Shown here one piece after another: positions 24,100-36,902 of a stretch of 64,000 nt of DNA. The notes beneath the pieces were generated by a model. It was given only the letters and a program-made list of their open reading frames with translations, made no database searches and was not told where the DNA came from. Position 1 is the stretch's first letter; every line of letters starts with the position of its first letter. Source of the stretch: Darksidea phi (taxonomy: Eukaryota > Ascomycota > Dothideomycetes > Pleosporales > Lentitheciaceae); assembly GCA_030770425.1 (NCBI GenBank), contig JASJFT010000011.1, positions 186,001-250,000 on the forward strand. Direction: 5' to 3'. The position numbers and the translations under genes were made by a program.

Positions 24100-24822
24100 A
24101 TGGCCACAGCACAAACAGACCCTCCATTCGAATCACTTCCAGATGCATCACAGCCCACTCAGCCCACCCATCTACCCTCCCCCGACCGCCTCGGCATGCC
24201 CTTCGACCGGCGGCTCCTCCTCGCAACGTTCACTGCCTTCACTTGCGGCACCTTCCTGGGCTACACGACAACCTCACGTCTAGCCTCACTTCGCTTCCGC
24301 GCCGAGAACGCGCATCGCCTGCCCATCTCACAGCCCGGCTGGTACCTCTACCACAAGTCCAAAAATTACTACAAGCTACGCCACGGCGTCGTCGCCGGTC
24401 TCCGCTCCGGCTTCTACCTCGCCGCATGGAGCGGAATCTTTTTCATCATCGAAGAAAGCATGGACATATTCCGCGGGACGTGGCGCGCAGGCCGAACGCT
24501 AGGCGAGATGGAAGGCATTGACGAGTTGAGCGTGGAGCGCATGGAGAGCGGCGTGGAGAAGTGTAGGGATTTTTGGAGCAGTGCTGTTGCGGGTATGGTT
24601 ACGGGCGGTTTGTGGAGTGCTTGGAATCAGTTTCCTATGGTTACGGCTGCTAGGACGATTCGCATTGGGCTTTTGGCCGGTGTAGCGTATGGCGTTGGGC
24701 AGGACGCGTTGACGTGGACGAGGGGGAGGACGGGGGGCGTGGTTAATGAGGCGGAGAGTTGGATTTATAAGGGTGCGAGGAATAAGAGGGCGGGGAGTGG
24801 GGGTTTGGAGGAGAAGGAGTGA
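24100..24822 (+). CDS. Tim17/Tim22/Tim23-like inner-membrane protein
   Basis: Single exon of 240 residues. A Pro-rich N-terminus is followed by a first membrane segment (LLLATFTAFTCGTFLGYTTT), then an amphipathic basic stretch (HKSKNYYKLRHGV), a second segment with GLRSGFYLAAWSGIFFIIEE, a third with VAGMVTGGLWSAWNQF and a fourth with LLAGVAYGVGQDALTW. Small residues (G, A) at GxxxG spacing in the helices fit the Tim17/22/23 superfamily, which includes import channels and complex I assembly factors such as TIMMDC1. The assignment rests on this helix pattern. Which member it represents is unclear. Confidence 0.6.
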   Translation: MATAQTDPPFESLPDASQPTQPTHLPSPDRLGMPFDRRLLLATFTAFTCGTFLGYTTTSRLASLRFRAENAHRLPISQPGWYLYHKSKNYYKLRHGVVAGLRSGFYLAAWSGIFFIIEESMDIFRGTWRAGRTLGEMEGIDELSVERMESGVEKCRDFWSSAVAGMVTGGLWSAWNQFPMVTAARTIRIGLLAGVAYGVGQDALTWTRGRTGGVVNEAESWIYKGARNKRAGSGGLEEKE

Positions 24823-25363
24823 TGAAGGAGCTATAACATCTAACACTGCACATCTCCACTCACGACCACGGGATCCTAGGATGGTTCTGAGATGGACCAG
24901 CATTATCGAGCATCGGCAAAGATAGCCGCAAGCTTAATATCAGGCTTACGCGAGCTAACAAAGCGGCCCGGCAACGAAAGAGGGAACGATATCAGACATG
25001 GTGCGCTTGCAAAAAGGCAAGCAACACGATGTGATCGACCAGCCAGAAGTTGCGCAACAGACAGACTGGTTTTGGCCCAAGGATTAAAACAAACATGGTT
25101 CTGAAAGCAAACCGAAGCAAACGGCAACGGAGGCATAAAGATGAATAAAATCGCTTCTTAGTTGTATGGACAGGAAGTGCATACTATTCCCAAGACCTAC
25201 ATACAAGCTTAGCATACTAGACATCACAAAATAAAGCAGGTCAATATATGCGTGATCCGGTCCGAACTTTATTTGGATATCATCGTAGCGTCAAACCCTC
25301 ATCTATCATTTCAATCATACACATGAACCACTTCCCATGTTCTCGTCATCCCTTTTTACCTCA
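24823..25363. other. convergent intergenic region, no gene seen
   Basis: Shared 3' flank of the Tim-like gene and FRS2. No motif or splice structure supports a gene. Confidence 0.55.
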
Positions 25364-27098
25364 TCAATCCTTCTCTAACCGCACAGCCGGCTGTTCCTTG
25401 ATCCAGTTCAAGTCCACCTTATGCCCCAGCAATTCCCTAATATTGGACACCTCGTACTTCATCATAGTCGGCCGCTCCAGACTGAGTCCGAAACCGTACA
25501 CGCGCATATCCTTGGGTAGACCCATAGGTTCCAACATCTCAGGGCGGAACATACCCGAGTTGCCGATTTCGAGCCAACGCTTGAGGCCTGTATTCTGATT
25601 AGTCTGTCATTTATGATATGGTATGGTGTGAGTTGGTTTACGTACCCTTGTGGTAACCAAAGATTTCCATCGATGGCTCTGTGTAGGGATTGTATGCCGG
25701 TTTGAAGCGCAGGTTCTCGATGCCCATTTTAGAGAAGAAGTCCTCGAGGAAACGCATCAGACCGCCAAGCGTAAGGCCAAAGTCGGCAATGACACCTTCT
25801 ATCTGGTGGAATTCTGCCAAGTGTGTAGCATCAACTGTCTCGTTACGGAACACGCGGTCGATGGAGAAGTAACGCGCCGGCCGGGGATCCTCAGCCAGAC
25901 GGTGTAGCACCCATGTAGACACTGCTGTAGTATGTGTTCGGAGGACAAGTCGAAGACACTCGTCTTCGGACCAGGGATAACGGTAGCCTATCGAGCCGAA
26001 AGCGCCTTCTTGATGCACTGCTTGGATGTTCTTCCAGTACGCCTCGAAATCCCTAGGCTTAATCTCCTTCTTCTCCGCGTCGGGTGGTGCAAAGAGCTTC
26101 TTCGATCCCGACTCCATCAGGTCCATAGTAGCTTCACTCTCAGGGTCTGCTCGCGGCTTGTCGGCTTTGGGAGGGTCGGAAATGAAGAAGGTATCTTGCA
26201 TGTCGCGGGCGGGATGTTGCTGGGGCACGAAGAGAGCATCGAAGTTCCAGAACCCGGAGTCGACGAAGTGTCCCGTGGGCATCTCGACGAAACCTTGCGA
26301 AAAGAAGACATTCCTGAACTCTTGCCGTACTTTGTTGAGGGGATGTAGAGACCCCGCGTCTTGCGGCGCACCGAGCGCATTGAAGTTGTAGGGCTTGAAG
26401 TTTGCCGTCTCCCATGATCCACTCGCCAGCATCTCCGCCGTCAAGTCGGTGACCTCGACAGGTATCTCCTTCGCATACTTGGGACCCTTGGAAACCGTAT
26501 AATGTATGACTTTCTGCACCGTGACGAGCTTCCGCTTCTTTAACTCGTTGAGCGTTTTCGCGTCCGACAGCGTCTTCGTGTCTTGTATGCCCTTGAGAAG
26601 ATCCCGCGTATTATCTTGCACTGTGTCTGCGACCAGCACGAGCGAGTCTCCGTCCTTCTTCACCCATTTATTCTTGAAGGCATTACCCTGCCCCACCTTT
26701 GCGGATTCGGCGCCCACAACATTCTATGAGCGCAATGGTCAGCCGCCAATATAAACAATACCGCATCCAAGTATACCTACAGCCAGCTCTTTGATTGGTA
26801 CCTTCCCCGCGTCCTTGACAGCTTTCCACACTTTGTACTCATGACTCCCGTCCGACACGATCGCTTCGGCCTCCTTCGTAAGATTTACCTGTTCCGAGTC
26901 ATGGGCCTGATATTCCACCATAGACCGACTTGCCAGTCTGTCCAACGCCGCCTTTATTTCTGCCTGTGGTGTTGCGGGGAAATCTTCGGAGGTTTGGAGG
27001 GGCTGTTTTGTGTCGAGGAGGTCGAGGACATCTTGGGTGATATTTTGCTCCTTGGATTCGAGAGGAACCGGGACGGCGCCCCGCGTACCACCTGCCAT
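25364..27098 (-). CDS. FRS2: phenylalanyl-tRNA synthetase alpha subunit, cytosolic
   Basis: Three exons on the minus strand (27098-26781, 26723-25646, 25587-25364) encode 539 residues. The N-terminal third holds winged-helix tRNA-binding segments. The class II catalytic core follows: [19 protein letters not shown] (motif 1), then [17 protein letters not shown] (motif 2, with the ATP-binding FRNE) and [15 protein letters not shown] (motif 3, with the Arg that contacts ATP). [15 protein letters not shown] and [21 protein letters not shown] are further alpha-subunit hallmarks. The enzyme charges tRNA-Phe as an alpha2-beta2 tetramer in the cytosol. Length is normal for fungi, and this is an essential housekeeping gene. 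Confidence 0.95.
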
Positions 27099-29775
27099 TT
27101 TCGCGTAGAGAGTGAAAAGAGGTTCGAGAGAGTAAACGGCGGTTTATGAGTCGGCGGATGAGTCGTACCTGGTAAATTCGGAAGCATATCGGAACTTCGT
27201 TTTGCCGATGCCAAGGCAACTCTATTGATTGGCTCCCCGCAATCACCACGACAGCAACCTCACACGAATGACTAGACATGGTCTAAGGGTGCTTTCCATC
27301 TGATTCTCACTACGAAGCATCCATAGTAGATTTCCATTAAATCTGATAGTCTCCCGCCCGTCCAGTCTACTATATTTCCGCCTATTATCTGCTATATGGC
27401 GATTCAAAAGCGAATCCCGTCACACTTCGTTATGTTCAATCCAATCCTACGAAATGTGTACATTACTATCTACCACCCTCTCAAGCTTCTTCCAACTCCA
27501 GTTCCTTAATCTGTTAAGACTGTTTGCTGTAATCGGCTTGTTAATCAACGGCTATGCCCACTTGGGACTCGGCAATACCATGTTTCTATTTCTCATCGAT
27601 GGCATTCGATGCTGGTGAATCACTGGCGAAGGATGAAAAGTATCGCTGAATTCATAACAACGTGGAACGGACATGGTATAGCACGGATCTTGTTGGTGTT
27701 GTAATGTATCATTTGTGAGTTAAAATGATGAATAGACATTCGCATGTAAGAGCGATGAAAGAGCACGAGAATGAAAGGGAAGAAGAATGAAGATAAAGAT
27801 TGGGATAGGAAGAAAAGTCAAAGACCAGAAAAATTTAGAATTCTGTTGTCGTTGTGACGATACTTCGCCAATGAAGCTGCCTTTTGCCTTGTCTAGATAA
27901 TTCGTACTGTTGAGGGGGTGAATCAAAGTGAACCCCGCCCTGTGATGAGGCGTTCAGCATATGAAGGCCTATCTGTATAGCATGTGCTCAGAGTCTGCAG
28001 ACGCCACTAGCTTACGCTAATTTCTCTCGGTGTTGGTCCAGCTTCGGATTTGGACGAACGGTGTTCCGTCAATTAGTAGCGGACCACCGTCACGACATTG
28101 TTCTCCGTGGCTGAACATTGGCCTCTATTAGTACCACAACGCTCGAAATCCGATGGTGCTTTATCCACCCGTACTCAAAGGCTGCATCTCCGGTTCGATA
28201 CCGCAGAGATCCTAGTGCAGGGCTTGCCCGCCCGATGACCAAGCTTGTTAGCATGCAGCGCGCAGGAAAAGGCTTGCTTATGTGAATGATCTGGTCAAGT
28301 ATCAGGTTCTTTGGGTGATAAGAGTGGGCTTGGAAGCTATGCGATCGACGGCATCTTCGCGTTGGCAGAGCTTACGACGACTTGTTGCGGAAGTGTACGA
28401 GCTACTGGGACAAGACGGACGGGCCCTCGCCGAGAAGCTTGGCGTGACCATGAATCACGTGACCGACGGCAAGCGCCAACGTTGAAGATTGTGTGCCGAT
28501 AGAGATTCGGCGGGAAATTCTTTCCTCGTCAGCTAGAGCGATATGCGGTATTTGACAGATGCCAAGTCAGCCAAAGCTGCAATGTCGTCTCGTCTGAGAG
28601 CATGTAAAACCTAGCACGAAGATGGACATCGACTGAAGGCCGCCCCGTGCGGAGGGTGCGGTTTCAAGGCGTGCGGCGGGATCCACAAGCACAACCACGG
28701 TCCGCCTCCTCGTCTCATCGTCTGCACGTTCGGCGCTATGAAGCTCGACGATGCTGCAACCACAGCCGTGATAGTACAACTCAATATCTAGAGGTGGGCT
28801 CTGACGGGCTCGTGGTGTCGACCGCCGATGATAGGCCGATGCATAAAATATTTCATGTCGTATTTTTAGGCAGGGCTATGCAATTTAGAGAGAAGCATCC
28901 GCGGGCCAGCCAGACCAATGGCCGCACGCCCCTCGATTGCCTAGCGCGCTTTTGCCACGCCGGTGGCTTAGCTAAGGACGCTGGGCGAATCAGACGGCGG
29001 CTTTTGATACGCATTGGTAATGCTGCTGCGAACGAGAGGAGGTTCCAATATTTGACGGTCAGGGGTAGCACCCAGGGTGGCCAGTTCGCACTCAGAAACG
29101 GCGGGCCTCGACGACGTCAAGAGTGCGCGTAGAGTCTGCAAATTGGCGGCAAGCAATTGTTTCGTAGCGGGCTCTGCGCGCTGCGGAGGAATTGTTGAGA
29201 CTTGAAACATGCGTGCTGATGTGCGGGTGGCGGGGGCCTAAGCCGGAGTTGAGACCGGACGTCCTTTTCACAACACGCGGCGCGATAACAGCAGACGGCG
29301 CACTCATTGAGCCCTCGCGCGGCACCGTTCGCGCTGCTCGATCATCACAGAAGAAAGCTGCACGGTCGTGGCCGTTGGCGCCGCCGTATTTTGACAGGCT
29401 CCGTTGCAGTGCAGCTTTCGGGGGGTGGCAGCTTAGCACCTGAGATTAGCGCAGCTCGGCAGGAGCGAATGCCGCCTAGTCCGCATCGGTCGCACCTGCC
29501 CATCCCTCCTTCTTCAACCCACGGCCTCCTGCCTCCAGTCTCCGTCTGTCTCGTCCTGCGCTGGACTCCCGTCACTCGTTTCTCGTTTTCTCCTCCGCCC
29601 TCTAGGTTCACTACGCTCCCTTCGCACCACCGCTTCGCTGCGGCCGTGTCACCTCAGGCTGCACGCTCCAGACCTACTCACCTAATCCCTCAGCCCCCTC
29701 GCCGCAGATGCAGTAGTCAGCACGGCCACACAGCAAACACGCAGACAGCAGATAGCAGACCACACACCCGCCGCC
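27099..29775. other. 2.7 kb intergenic, no gene supported
   Basis: Contains the FRS2 promoter at left and a CT-rich leader for the DUF3405 gene at right (about 29490-29770). Overlapping open frames between 28280 and 29800 lie in GC-rich sequence and show no motifs. Confidence 0.45.
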
Positions 29776-31986
29776 ATGTCATCGCGATTTAATCTCAACA
29801 CGCCCAAGATGTTCATACGGACGCGCTTCAACTACGAGAAGCTGCCCGGCGCCGACAGCCAGAGCTCGTCGCCCATGCGGACCGGCTCATGGTCCAAGTC
29901 GTACCGCAACCCCATGTGGGCGAATCGCCTGCAGCGCCCGCGCCTGTCGCTCGCCCGCCTGGTGATGCTCGTTGTTGCATCGCTGATGCTGGTATCGATG
30001 CTGGCGACGGGCATCTACAAGCGGCACAAATGGCACGACCAGCAGCGGAAAGGGGAGGACCGCAAGCTCTACCATTGGGAGCGGTATCCTCGGTAAGCAT
30101 ACTCGCATGCATAGCGACGGCGATGCATCGCTAACAGGTCCAGGCTACGCGGGCTGTTCAATGGTGTGCGCACCTTGGTGCCCTACGCCGACTGGGTGTC
30201 GGAACAAGACTACATCAAGTACTCGCAGAGCCCCAACCCCGAGGATAACATCAAGCCCAAGTGGCCGCCCACATCCAAGGAGCACAAGGACCCGCCCATG
30301 AACCCCGTGCCCTTCAACCCCTACCCCGACTTCACCGCGGCGTCGTACCTCAAGAACCACGAGCCCGTCGACCCGTGCTTCCTGGATGAGGAGGAGAATG
30401 TGCCCACACCTGACATCTACGCCTACCCGGGCATCCCGCAGAACCAGACTAGCCCCTTCTTTGGCTCATACGAGGAGCTGGGTATGAACGACAAAGTCTG
30501 CTTTGAGCGCTTTGGTCGTCTCGGCCCGTACGGCTACTCGTACTCCCGCGACCAGGGTGGTTTCGACCTCGCTGGTAAAGCCGAGAAGCATGGCTCCGAC
30601 GTGATGTGGAGCTTCGAGAAGAAGATCGACTATCGAAACGTGAACTGGAGCAGCGCGCAGAAGCGTTGCTACGAGAAGAACAAAGTCCGCTTCCAGAAGA
30701 ACGAGACGGACGAGTCACCAAAGGCTGAGGACGCCCCACCGGCCAAGAAGAAGCTTCCTCGCCACGCCTACATCCTCCGCACCTGGACTGGTTACAAGTA
30801 CAGCGATTACCAGATCCTGACCATCCGTGCCATGATCAACGAGCTCGCTCTCAAGTCTGGTGGCGAGTACGATGTGCACTTTCTGCTCCACGTCAAGGAC
30901 GACAGCATTCCCATCTGGTCTTCGGACGAGGTATACCAGAAGACCATCCAGGACAACCTGCCCAAGGAATTCTGGGGCATGGCAACACTCTGGTCCGAGC
31001 AGCAGATGCGCATGTACTACCCAGAGCCGTTCCCCAACAATGTCTACAACCATGCCAAAGCCCCCGTCCACTCCGTCTACCGCAGCGCTCACTTCGCTTT
31101 GCAGTGGTTCTCCCAAGTCCATGCCGAATACGACTTCTATTGGAACTGGGAGATGGACCTCCGCCTCACTGGCCACTACTACGAGTTCAATACCAAGATT
31201 GGTGACTGGGCCCGCAGGCAGCCTCGTAAGGGTATGTGGGAGCGCGCGTCGCGCTACTACATCCCAGAGCTCCACGGTTCGTGGAAGAACTTCACAGAGC
31301 TGATCGAGGAGGAGATGTACAACAGCGACGAGAAGCCCGTTTGGGGCCCGCCTAAGTTTGACAACACCGGCATGCTTCCAAGCCCTCCCGAGACCGAGCC
31401 GCCACGAACATACCTTTTAGATAACTATGAGTGGGGTGTAGGTGAAGACGCTGATCTCATTACATTCAACCCCATTTTCGATCCAGCCAAGACCAACTGG
31501 GTGTTCCGCGACGATGTCTCCGGCTACGACCTTGAACTTCCCGAACCGCCTCGACGCTGCGCCATCATTACAGTTTCCCGCTTGTCGAAGCGCCTGCTCG
31601 ATCTCATGCACCGCGAAACGTATCTGATGAAACACCATATGTTCCCGGAGATGTGGCCGCCCTCGGTTGCCTTCCACCACGGGCTGAAGGCTGTCTACGC
31701 ACCTCACGCTGTCTACTTTGACCACAATTGGCCGCTTGAAGCGATCGATGGAGTCTTCAATCACCCCCCCAAACCTACCGACAGCGTCTTCGGCTGGGGC
31801 GAGCACAACCAGCTCGGCAATAGCTTTTACTACAACGCTGGCTTCTCTTCGGAATTGTGGAGACGCTGGCTAGGTGGCCGGGAGTGGAACCAAGGCGGGC
31901 CCGCCGAGGAAGAGGCCGGTAGCGGTCGGTTATGTATGCGGCCGACGCTGTTCCACCCGGTCAAGCACGAGAATCTCGCAACCTGA
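29776..31986 (+). CDS. DUF3405 type II membrane protein, glycosyltransferase-like
   Basis: Two exons (29776-30092, 30144-31986) encode 719 residues. A cytosolic basic N-terminus of about 55 residues precedes a single membrane anchor (LVMLVVASLMLVSMLATGIY), the layout of a Golgi type II enzyme. The luminal part has WTGYKYSDYQILTIRAMINE, followed by the DVHFLLHVKDDSIPIWSSDE stretch, which resembles a GT-A nucleotide-sugar fold. YDFYWNWEMDLRLTGHYYEF holds an Asp/Glu cluster that could bind metal. These are hallmarks of fungal DUF3405, whose activity has not been established as far as I know. Codons are strongly C-ended, indicating high expression. Confidence 0.88.
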
Positions 31987-34900
31987 CTTGCTTTCTACGT
32001 CCGCTGCACCCTTTTAATGCTCACATTAGTTTTCGTTTCTCTCTGGCGCCGCTGCGCCGCATAGACTTTTGTTGGTCAGATCACAACTTTCACTTTGGAC
32101 ATACTCAGCGTTGTTTTATTCCCACATCCACACGCTATCGGCAACACACCATTGTCTACCATCATCGGGCGGCGTTTCGGGCGTTCGGGGCGAGCTTGGG
32201 CTACACACTTCCGGCTTCATTGTACATCCAGCACTACGTTCTTCCACGCCTCTTTTCTTTATCCATCGTTTCTGCACTTTTGGGTTGTTCATCAGCGTAT
32301 ACCTTTTCTCTCGCTCATGTGAGGGAAACAAAAGTCGAAGGGAGATGTAATTAGCCGTATGGCATGCCCGTTCCTTTGGAGGTGAAACCGGCAGGCGCAA
32401 CACTTTTTGGATTGGTTGATGAAGAAGGATCTGGCTGTTTTTGGAAAGCTTGACCTGTGAAGGTGTGGAGCGGCGGCTGTCTATGAGCTGTTGCCAGATT
32501 CAACGGTGAGCTCGCACAAGCAGCGTGTGGGGAGGTAGAGGACTGGTTTCGTCATGGCGCAATTGAGACATGTGTAAATGATGGGGGTTCTTGCTCTCTC
32601 TCGCTTTGTGGAGACGTGTCCAACAATCGCTGGACTAGGCTGTATATTTATGACAATCAGGCCAGAATAATAATAGAATACCTTTTGATAAAAGTATCGT
32701 TCCTTATTCCTGGTTATTGTTGGTGTCCGTACTTTTATGGTTTGATGGGAGGTTTTGTGCAGCTTGGCTGGGTGTAGTGAGCATGCGACTCTTGTGTGTT
32801 CTACGCGATATTTGCATAAGCTGAAGCAAGTGCCGAAAGAGCAGCTCAATGTAGCCATCGAACCATTGCTTCCCTCCAGATGAGAACACATACCGAAAGC
32901 TACTAAAGCGGATTTTAGTTCCACGCTACGGCGGACGAGTAAGGTTACTCAAGCACTCAGTGTACGCGAGTCCTTGTATCCGCAGAGCTTTGCGTATAGA
33001 AATGTCATGTGAGATGGTCTTGTGCGTTAATTGGAAAGCGAGGTACCTATTCGTGGATGTAAGACTATGATTCATTACGAACTGATATGTACAGGTCGCT
33101 TTCGGAAGATTATGCGTGGGTTGGACGGTAGGTTGGGGGGCGGTTATGTTGTGTTAAAGTGAGAGGAAGAGGGATGGGTGTAGAAGCGTTGTTGCGGGTT
33201 GAGGGGAGCAAAGGGTGGGTTACTTTGGGGTTGACTCGACGCAAATTTTTGGATCTGTCAGCTGCCGGAGGGTTATTTAATAGGAATCGTTGTAGTGTGA
33301 AGTGTGGGAAATGGTTTGTATAAAAGGAGGATGGCATTCGGCGTTATGGTGCATCGCTGCTTCCCCTTTCCCTTTGCTCTAAGACTCCGATCTAGCTAGT
33401 GAGCACCTGAGGGGGTGTATTAGTGTTTCAAGGTGATCATTGGTCGGAGGAGCCGTAAGATAAGAGTGGAAGCGTCTCGATTGGGCGATGGAGGGAGGTG
33501 CGGCTGATAGGAATCGATATCTAACTTGGGTAGAAATTGCAAGGCGCAATCTTGTGATACTGGCTTAATGGACTGATATCATTCAATTCATTAGCGTCTG
33601 TGTACTAACGATACTATTGCCTGCACCTTTCGAATTAGCTAGTGGACGGCCGTGGCTCTTGAACTGCATGTTCGGTGTCTGGGGTAGGCACGCTAGAATA
33701 ACGGTTGGGCTGATGCTAAATGATGCGCTAAACGCTTCCCGCTCAGAGTTGCTGTTATCGACGATGTTGATTGTTCCAGACTGACTTGGACGGTGGTAGG
33801 GCCCTAGTAAGCTCTGCTCGCACAATAGGTTGATGTTGCCGTGGACCACGCCGTAAGACGCGTAATCAAAATGCACAGAGTTGCGCATGTACAGCATAGT
33901 TTACCAGAGTTGACCTTTGCCAGCTGAGTGAAAGCACGAAACTTGTTTTGTGGATGGTGTCCACTAGCGCTGAGCAAGCTTGACCAAGCTTAGCTTGCAT
34001 TAAAACTTTCTGGCTTTGATCTTGCATACTCCCGGAACTTGTAAAAGTCCCCACCTTCATGGTCCCTCCACGACGAAGGGACAACAATCATCTCAACTCA
34101 CCTGGTGGCGATGATTGCTGCATCACATATATGTCCAAAAGCTATATTTCAAACCCTAAAAGCAGGTTGAGCGCGAGTGTAGCGCTACAGCTGTAGTGCA
34201 ATGGCTCTGGACCGTTCTGCGGACACCTGTCCGAGCTAACCCACTTCCCCCGCGCCGAATTATGTCGGAGTAGCCCCTTCATCCATGCCACCAAATTCCC
34301 CAGCTTCCAAGTTAGAGGGACAAACATAACAGTTTTTCGTTTTGCAAGACTTTCACTGAAACCATGGCATGCATAGTTTGGGCTGCAGCAACGCTCATCC
34401 CCAACGCTGCGTCCGACGTAGACACTACTTCTGATTTATATCTGTTCTGCATCTTAGCTTCAAATACCTCCACGATTTCAGCCCCCGATGTTTCGTATTC
34501 GCAGTTCAGCGCCATATTACGAAATGCCATACTAAGTTCATGAAGACGCCTCGTGAGGGAGCAAACCGGGAACGGCGCTAAATTGTTCCCATGGTCTTCT
34601 AATGAGCTTAGGCAGACTTACGTCTAGTTCAGTCCCTCTTGAGCTGAATCAAACGCATTAGAGGGGCCCATAGTAAGGGCTACATTAGTCGACGCGCATG
34701 CTAGTGATGACGGCCTGATGAAGATAACCTTGATAGAATGTGTATGCGCGCGATATCTTTTCTTCCTGGTTTACATCTACACGGACAAGCTATATGCGGG
34801 TTCCATGTGATGTTTTTGAATTAATGGTTACACTTGATGTAATCTTCATTGAAGTCGAAGGCTAGTGCCCTATTCTTACATTTCCCATCAGACTTGTTCC

Positions 34901-34996
34901 TGTCGTCCTTAGCTGGCATCCTGTTATACATTTATCTTCTTTCACAAAACGCCTGTATAATCATAAGACGATACCTCTCTCTCATCAACTCTCGCC
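31987..34996. other. 3 kb gene-poor stretch marking the change to the accessory half
   Basis: No confident gene. On the minus strand, frames at 34530-34312 (GAEIVEVFEAKMQNRYKS), 34087-33866 (MQDQSQKVLMQAKLGQACS) and 33897-33583 (ASYGVVHGNINLLCEQS) have fairly protein-like composition and could be exons of one unrecognised gene or its remnant. I could not find splice sites that join all three, so no model is offered. Confidence 0.3.
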
Positions 34997-36145
34997 ATGC
35001 ATGCTTCTCTTGCCGTCTTCTATTTTGCCCTCATTATCCTCACTTCTGCTCGACCTTCTCCTAAACGTTTCAACTCCGATGGAACGTCCGTAGCCTCGGG
35101 AAGAGACGTTTCACTCGAAAATCTAGAGGGTTTGACGCACAATAAGAGAGATCGTTCGGGAAAAGCTGGCGACCCAGTGGAGAAGTACTTTCATGAATCC
35201 AATGTAGGCCTTTTGTCTCCTACTTTACCGTTCCGACCTTTCAACATTTAAATACCGGGCTAGCACCAACGCCTTTAAAGTAGTATGTTGATACTGATTC
35301 TCAAAGATAGTTCGACGCGCATTATGATGGACGTTTTGCGTCCTCCGTCCTCTCATACGATGAGCGCCTCATCCACCTGCGTGCCCTCCGCAGCTACCTT
35401 AACACCATGAACTCTCTCGGCGCAGAAACATGGATAATGCACGGAAGTCTGCTCAGATGGTGGTGGAACAAACGCATCATGCCCTGGGACTCTGACATCG
35501 ACGTACAAGTTTCCGAACCTGTCATTGAATCCCTCGCATCCTTCTTCAACATGACTGTGCATACCTTCAAAGAAGCCGATGTATTCGGCGAGGAGGAGGG
35601 ACGGTTAATTAAAGAAGAGAGGAAATATCTCCTTGATGTTAACCCAAACTACAACAACAGTAGCACAGATGATTACATGAATGTCATCGATGCGAGATGG
35701 ATCGACACGGCCACCGGTCTATACATAGATATCACTGCGCTGCGCGTAAACCGCACTGCATCGATATATAACGACCGTGGACCTTCTCGCTTGTCAGCCC
35801 AATCTACACCTCTCTACTGCAAAGACATGCATCATTATCTCTTTACCCAAATTTTTTCCACTCCGCGACACCACATTCGAAGGCGTACGGGCCAAGGTAC
35901 CCTACTCCTACCAAGAGTTGCTTGTTGAAGAGTACGGTGGGAACTGTCTGATAGATACAGTCTACAAGAGGGAGCATCATATTTCCGATCAGGGAAAACA
36001 GGAGTGGCTGCCGATGCCGACGGAGATCATGAGAAAAGATTACGATGCTGAAGTAGCGAACAAAGTATTAGAAAGAGAAAGCGATATTGAAGATGTGAGC
36101 AAGAAGCAGAACGTGAAATCTAAAGAGTATGCTAACTGGTGGTGA
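34997..36145 (+). CDS. LicD-family protein, secreted or luminal, with a one-base frameshift
   Basis: Two exons (34997-35203 and 35311-36145) joined in phase 0. The N-terminus MHASLAVFYFALIILTSARP is a signal peptide. The LicD core is clear: TWIMHGSLLRWWWNKRIMPW, then DSDIDVQVSEP, where the paired Asp residues are the nucleotidyltransferase-type metal ligands, then DARWIDTATGLYIDITALR. After CKDMHHYLFTQIF the frame shifts by one base inside a run of six T (35852-35857), and the family sequence resumes as PLRDTTFEGVRAKVPYSYQE through to the stop. Fungal LicD proteins are linked to phosphodiester decoration of glycans. If the frame is truly broken the protein loses its C-terminal third, including the TFEG block. 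Confidence 0.75.
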
Positions 36146-36902
36146 AGGAAACCGAGTCGGATGCATGACGATGGAAAGAACGAGGAGCTCAACAGGATGT
36201 GAGCACAAAAGGCTGGCTGGATGATACAGGATGCATCTATCGGCACAATTGACATGTAACTAGCGAATATAGCATAGATACAAAGCACACATCGACGCGG
36301 GTGCTGTCATAAACCATCTACTTTGCTCCGTTCCCTGTATGATGACGGTTCGGTGTACTCGCTGCAGCACAACTCCCGACACCGAGACACATCGCTCACA
36401 CACGCGTCCATTCTCGATAATCACAGCCTCCCGGACTTGTCTGTTTTCTCCTCCGGCCTTCCACATCTCACACAATCCCCAATAGACCCGGTGTCTCGGT
36501 ACGTTATGCCGTCGCTTACGGGTTAGTTCCGCGCTCACCAATACGCCACCATTACAGCGGTTGGTCATTGCCATTCATTGTTTTAGCGTCTTCGGTATTA
36601 AAACATCTCCGATCCGTGTGTCGGATACTGTAGAGTTCATGGGCTCGCGCATTCGTGAATGGGTGGTTCGGAGATACGGAATTAGCGCCGGCGATACGGT
36701 AAGGCTGGAACAGTTGTCTAAGCTGAGGCTGAGAAGATAGGGACGTACGGTTTAAGAGGAGGATGTATCACCTCCAAGCTTCATGTAGCACGGCATTTGA
36801 ATCTACTCGTTCTCCTACTTTCCTCTGGACTCACCTCGCGGAAGCTTCAACTGCCTTCATTCCACTCAACATCACAACGCCAGCACTAGCAATTGCATCA
36901 CC
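36146..36902. other. intergenic, promoter of the NmrA-like gene
   Basis: No gene seen. The minus-strand open frames here have no motif. Confidence 0.5.

Noticed and set aside
28282..29792. cluster of open frames before the DUF3405 gene
   Set aside because: Overlapping frames on both strands without motifs or coherent splicing; best read as GC-rich promoter and leader.
30715..31275. 186-codon minus-strand frame
   Set aside because: Mirror of the GC3-rich DUF3405 gene; such mirrors are expected with strongly C-ended codons.
33583..34530. three minus-strand frames as one gene
   Set aside because: Composition is suggestive, but no set of splice sites joins them in phase, so no model is claimed.
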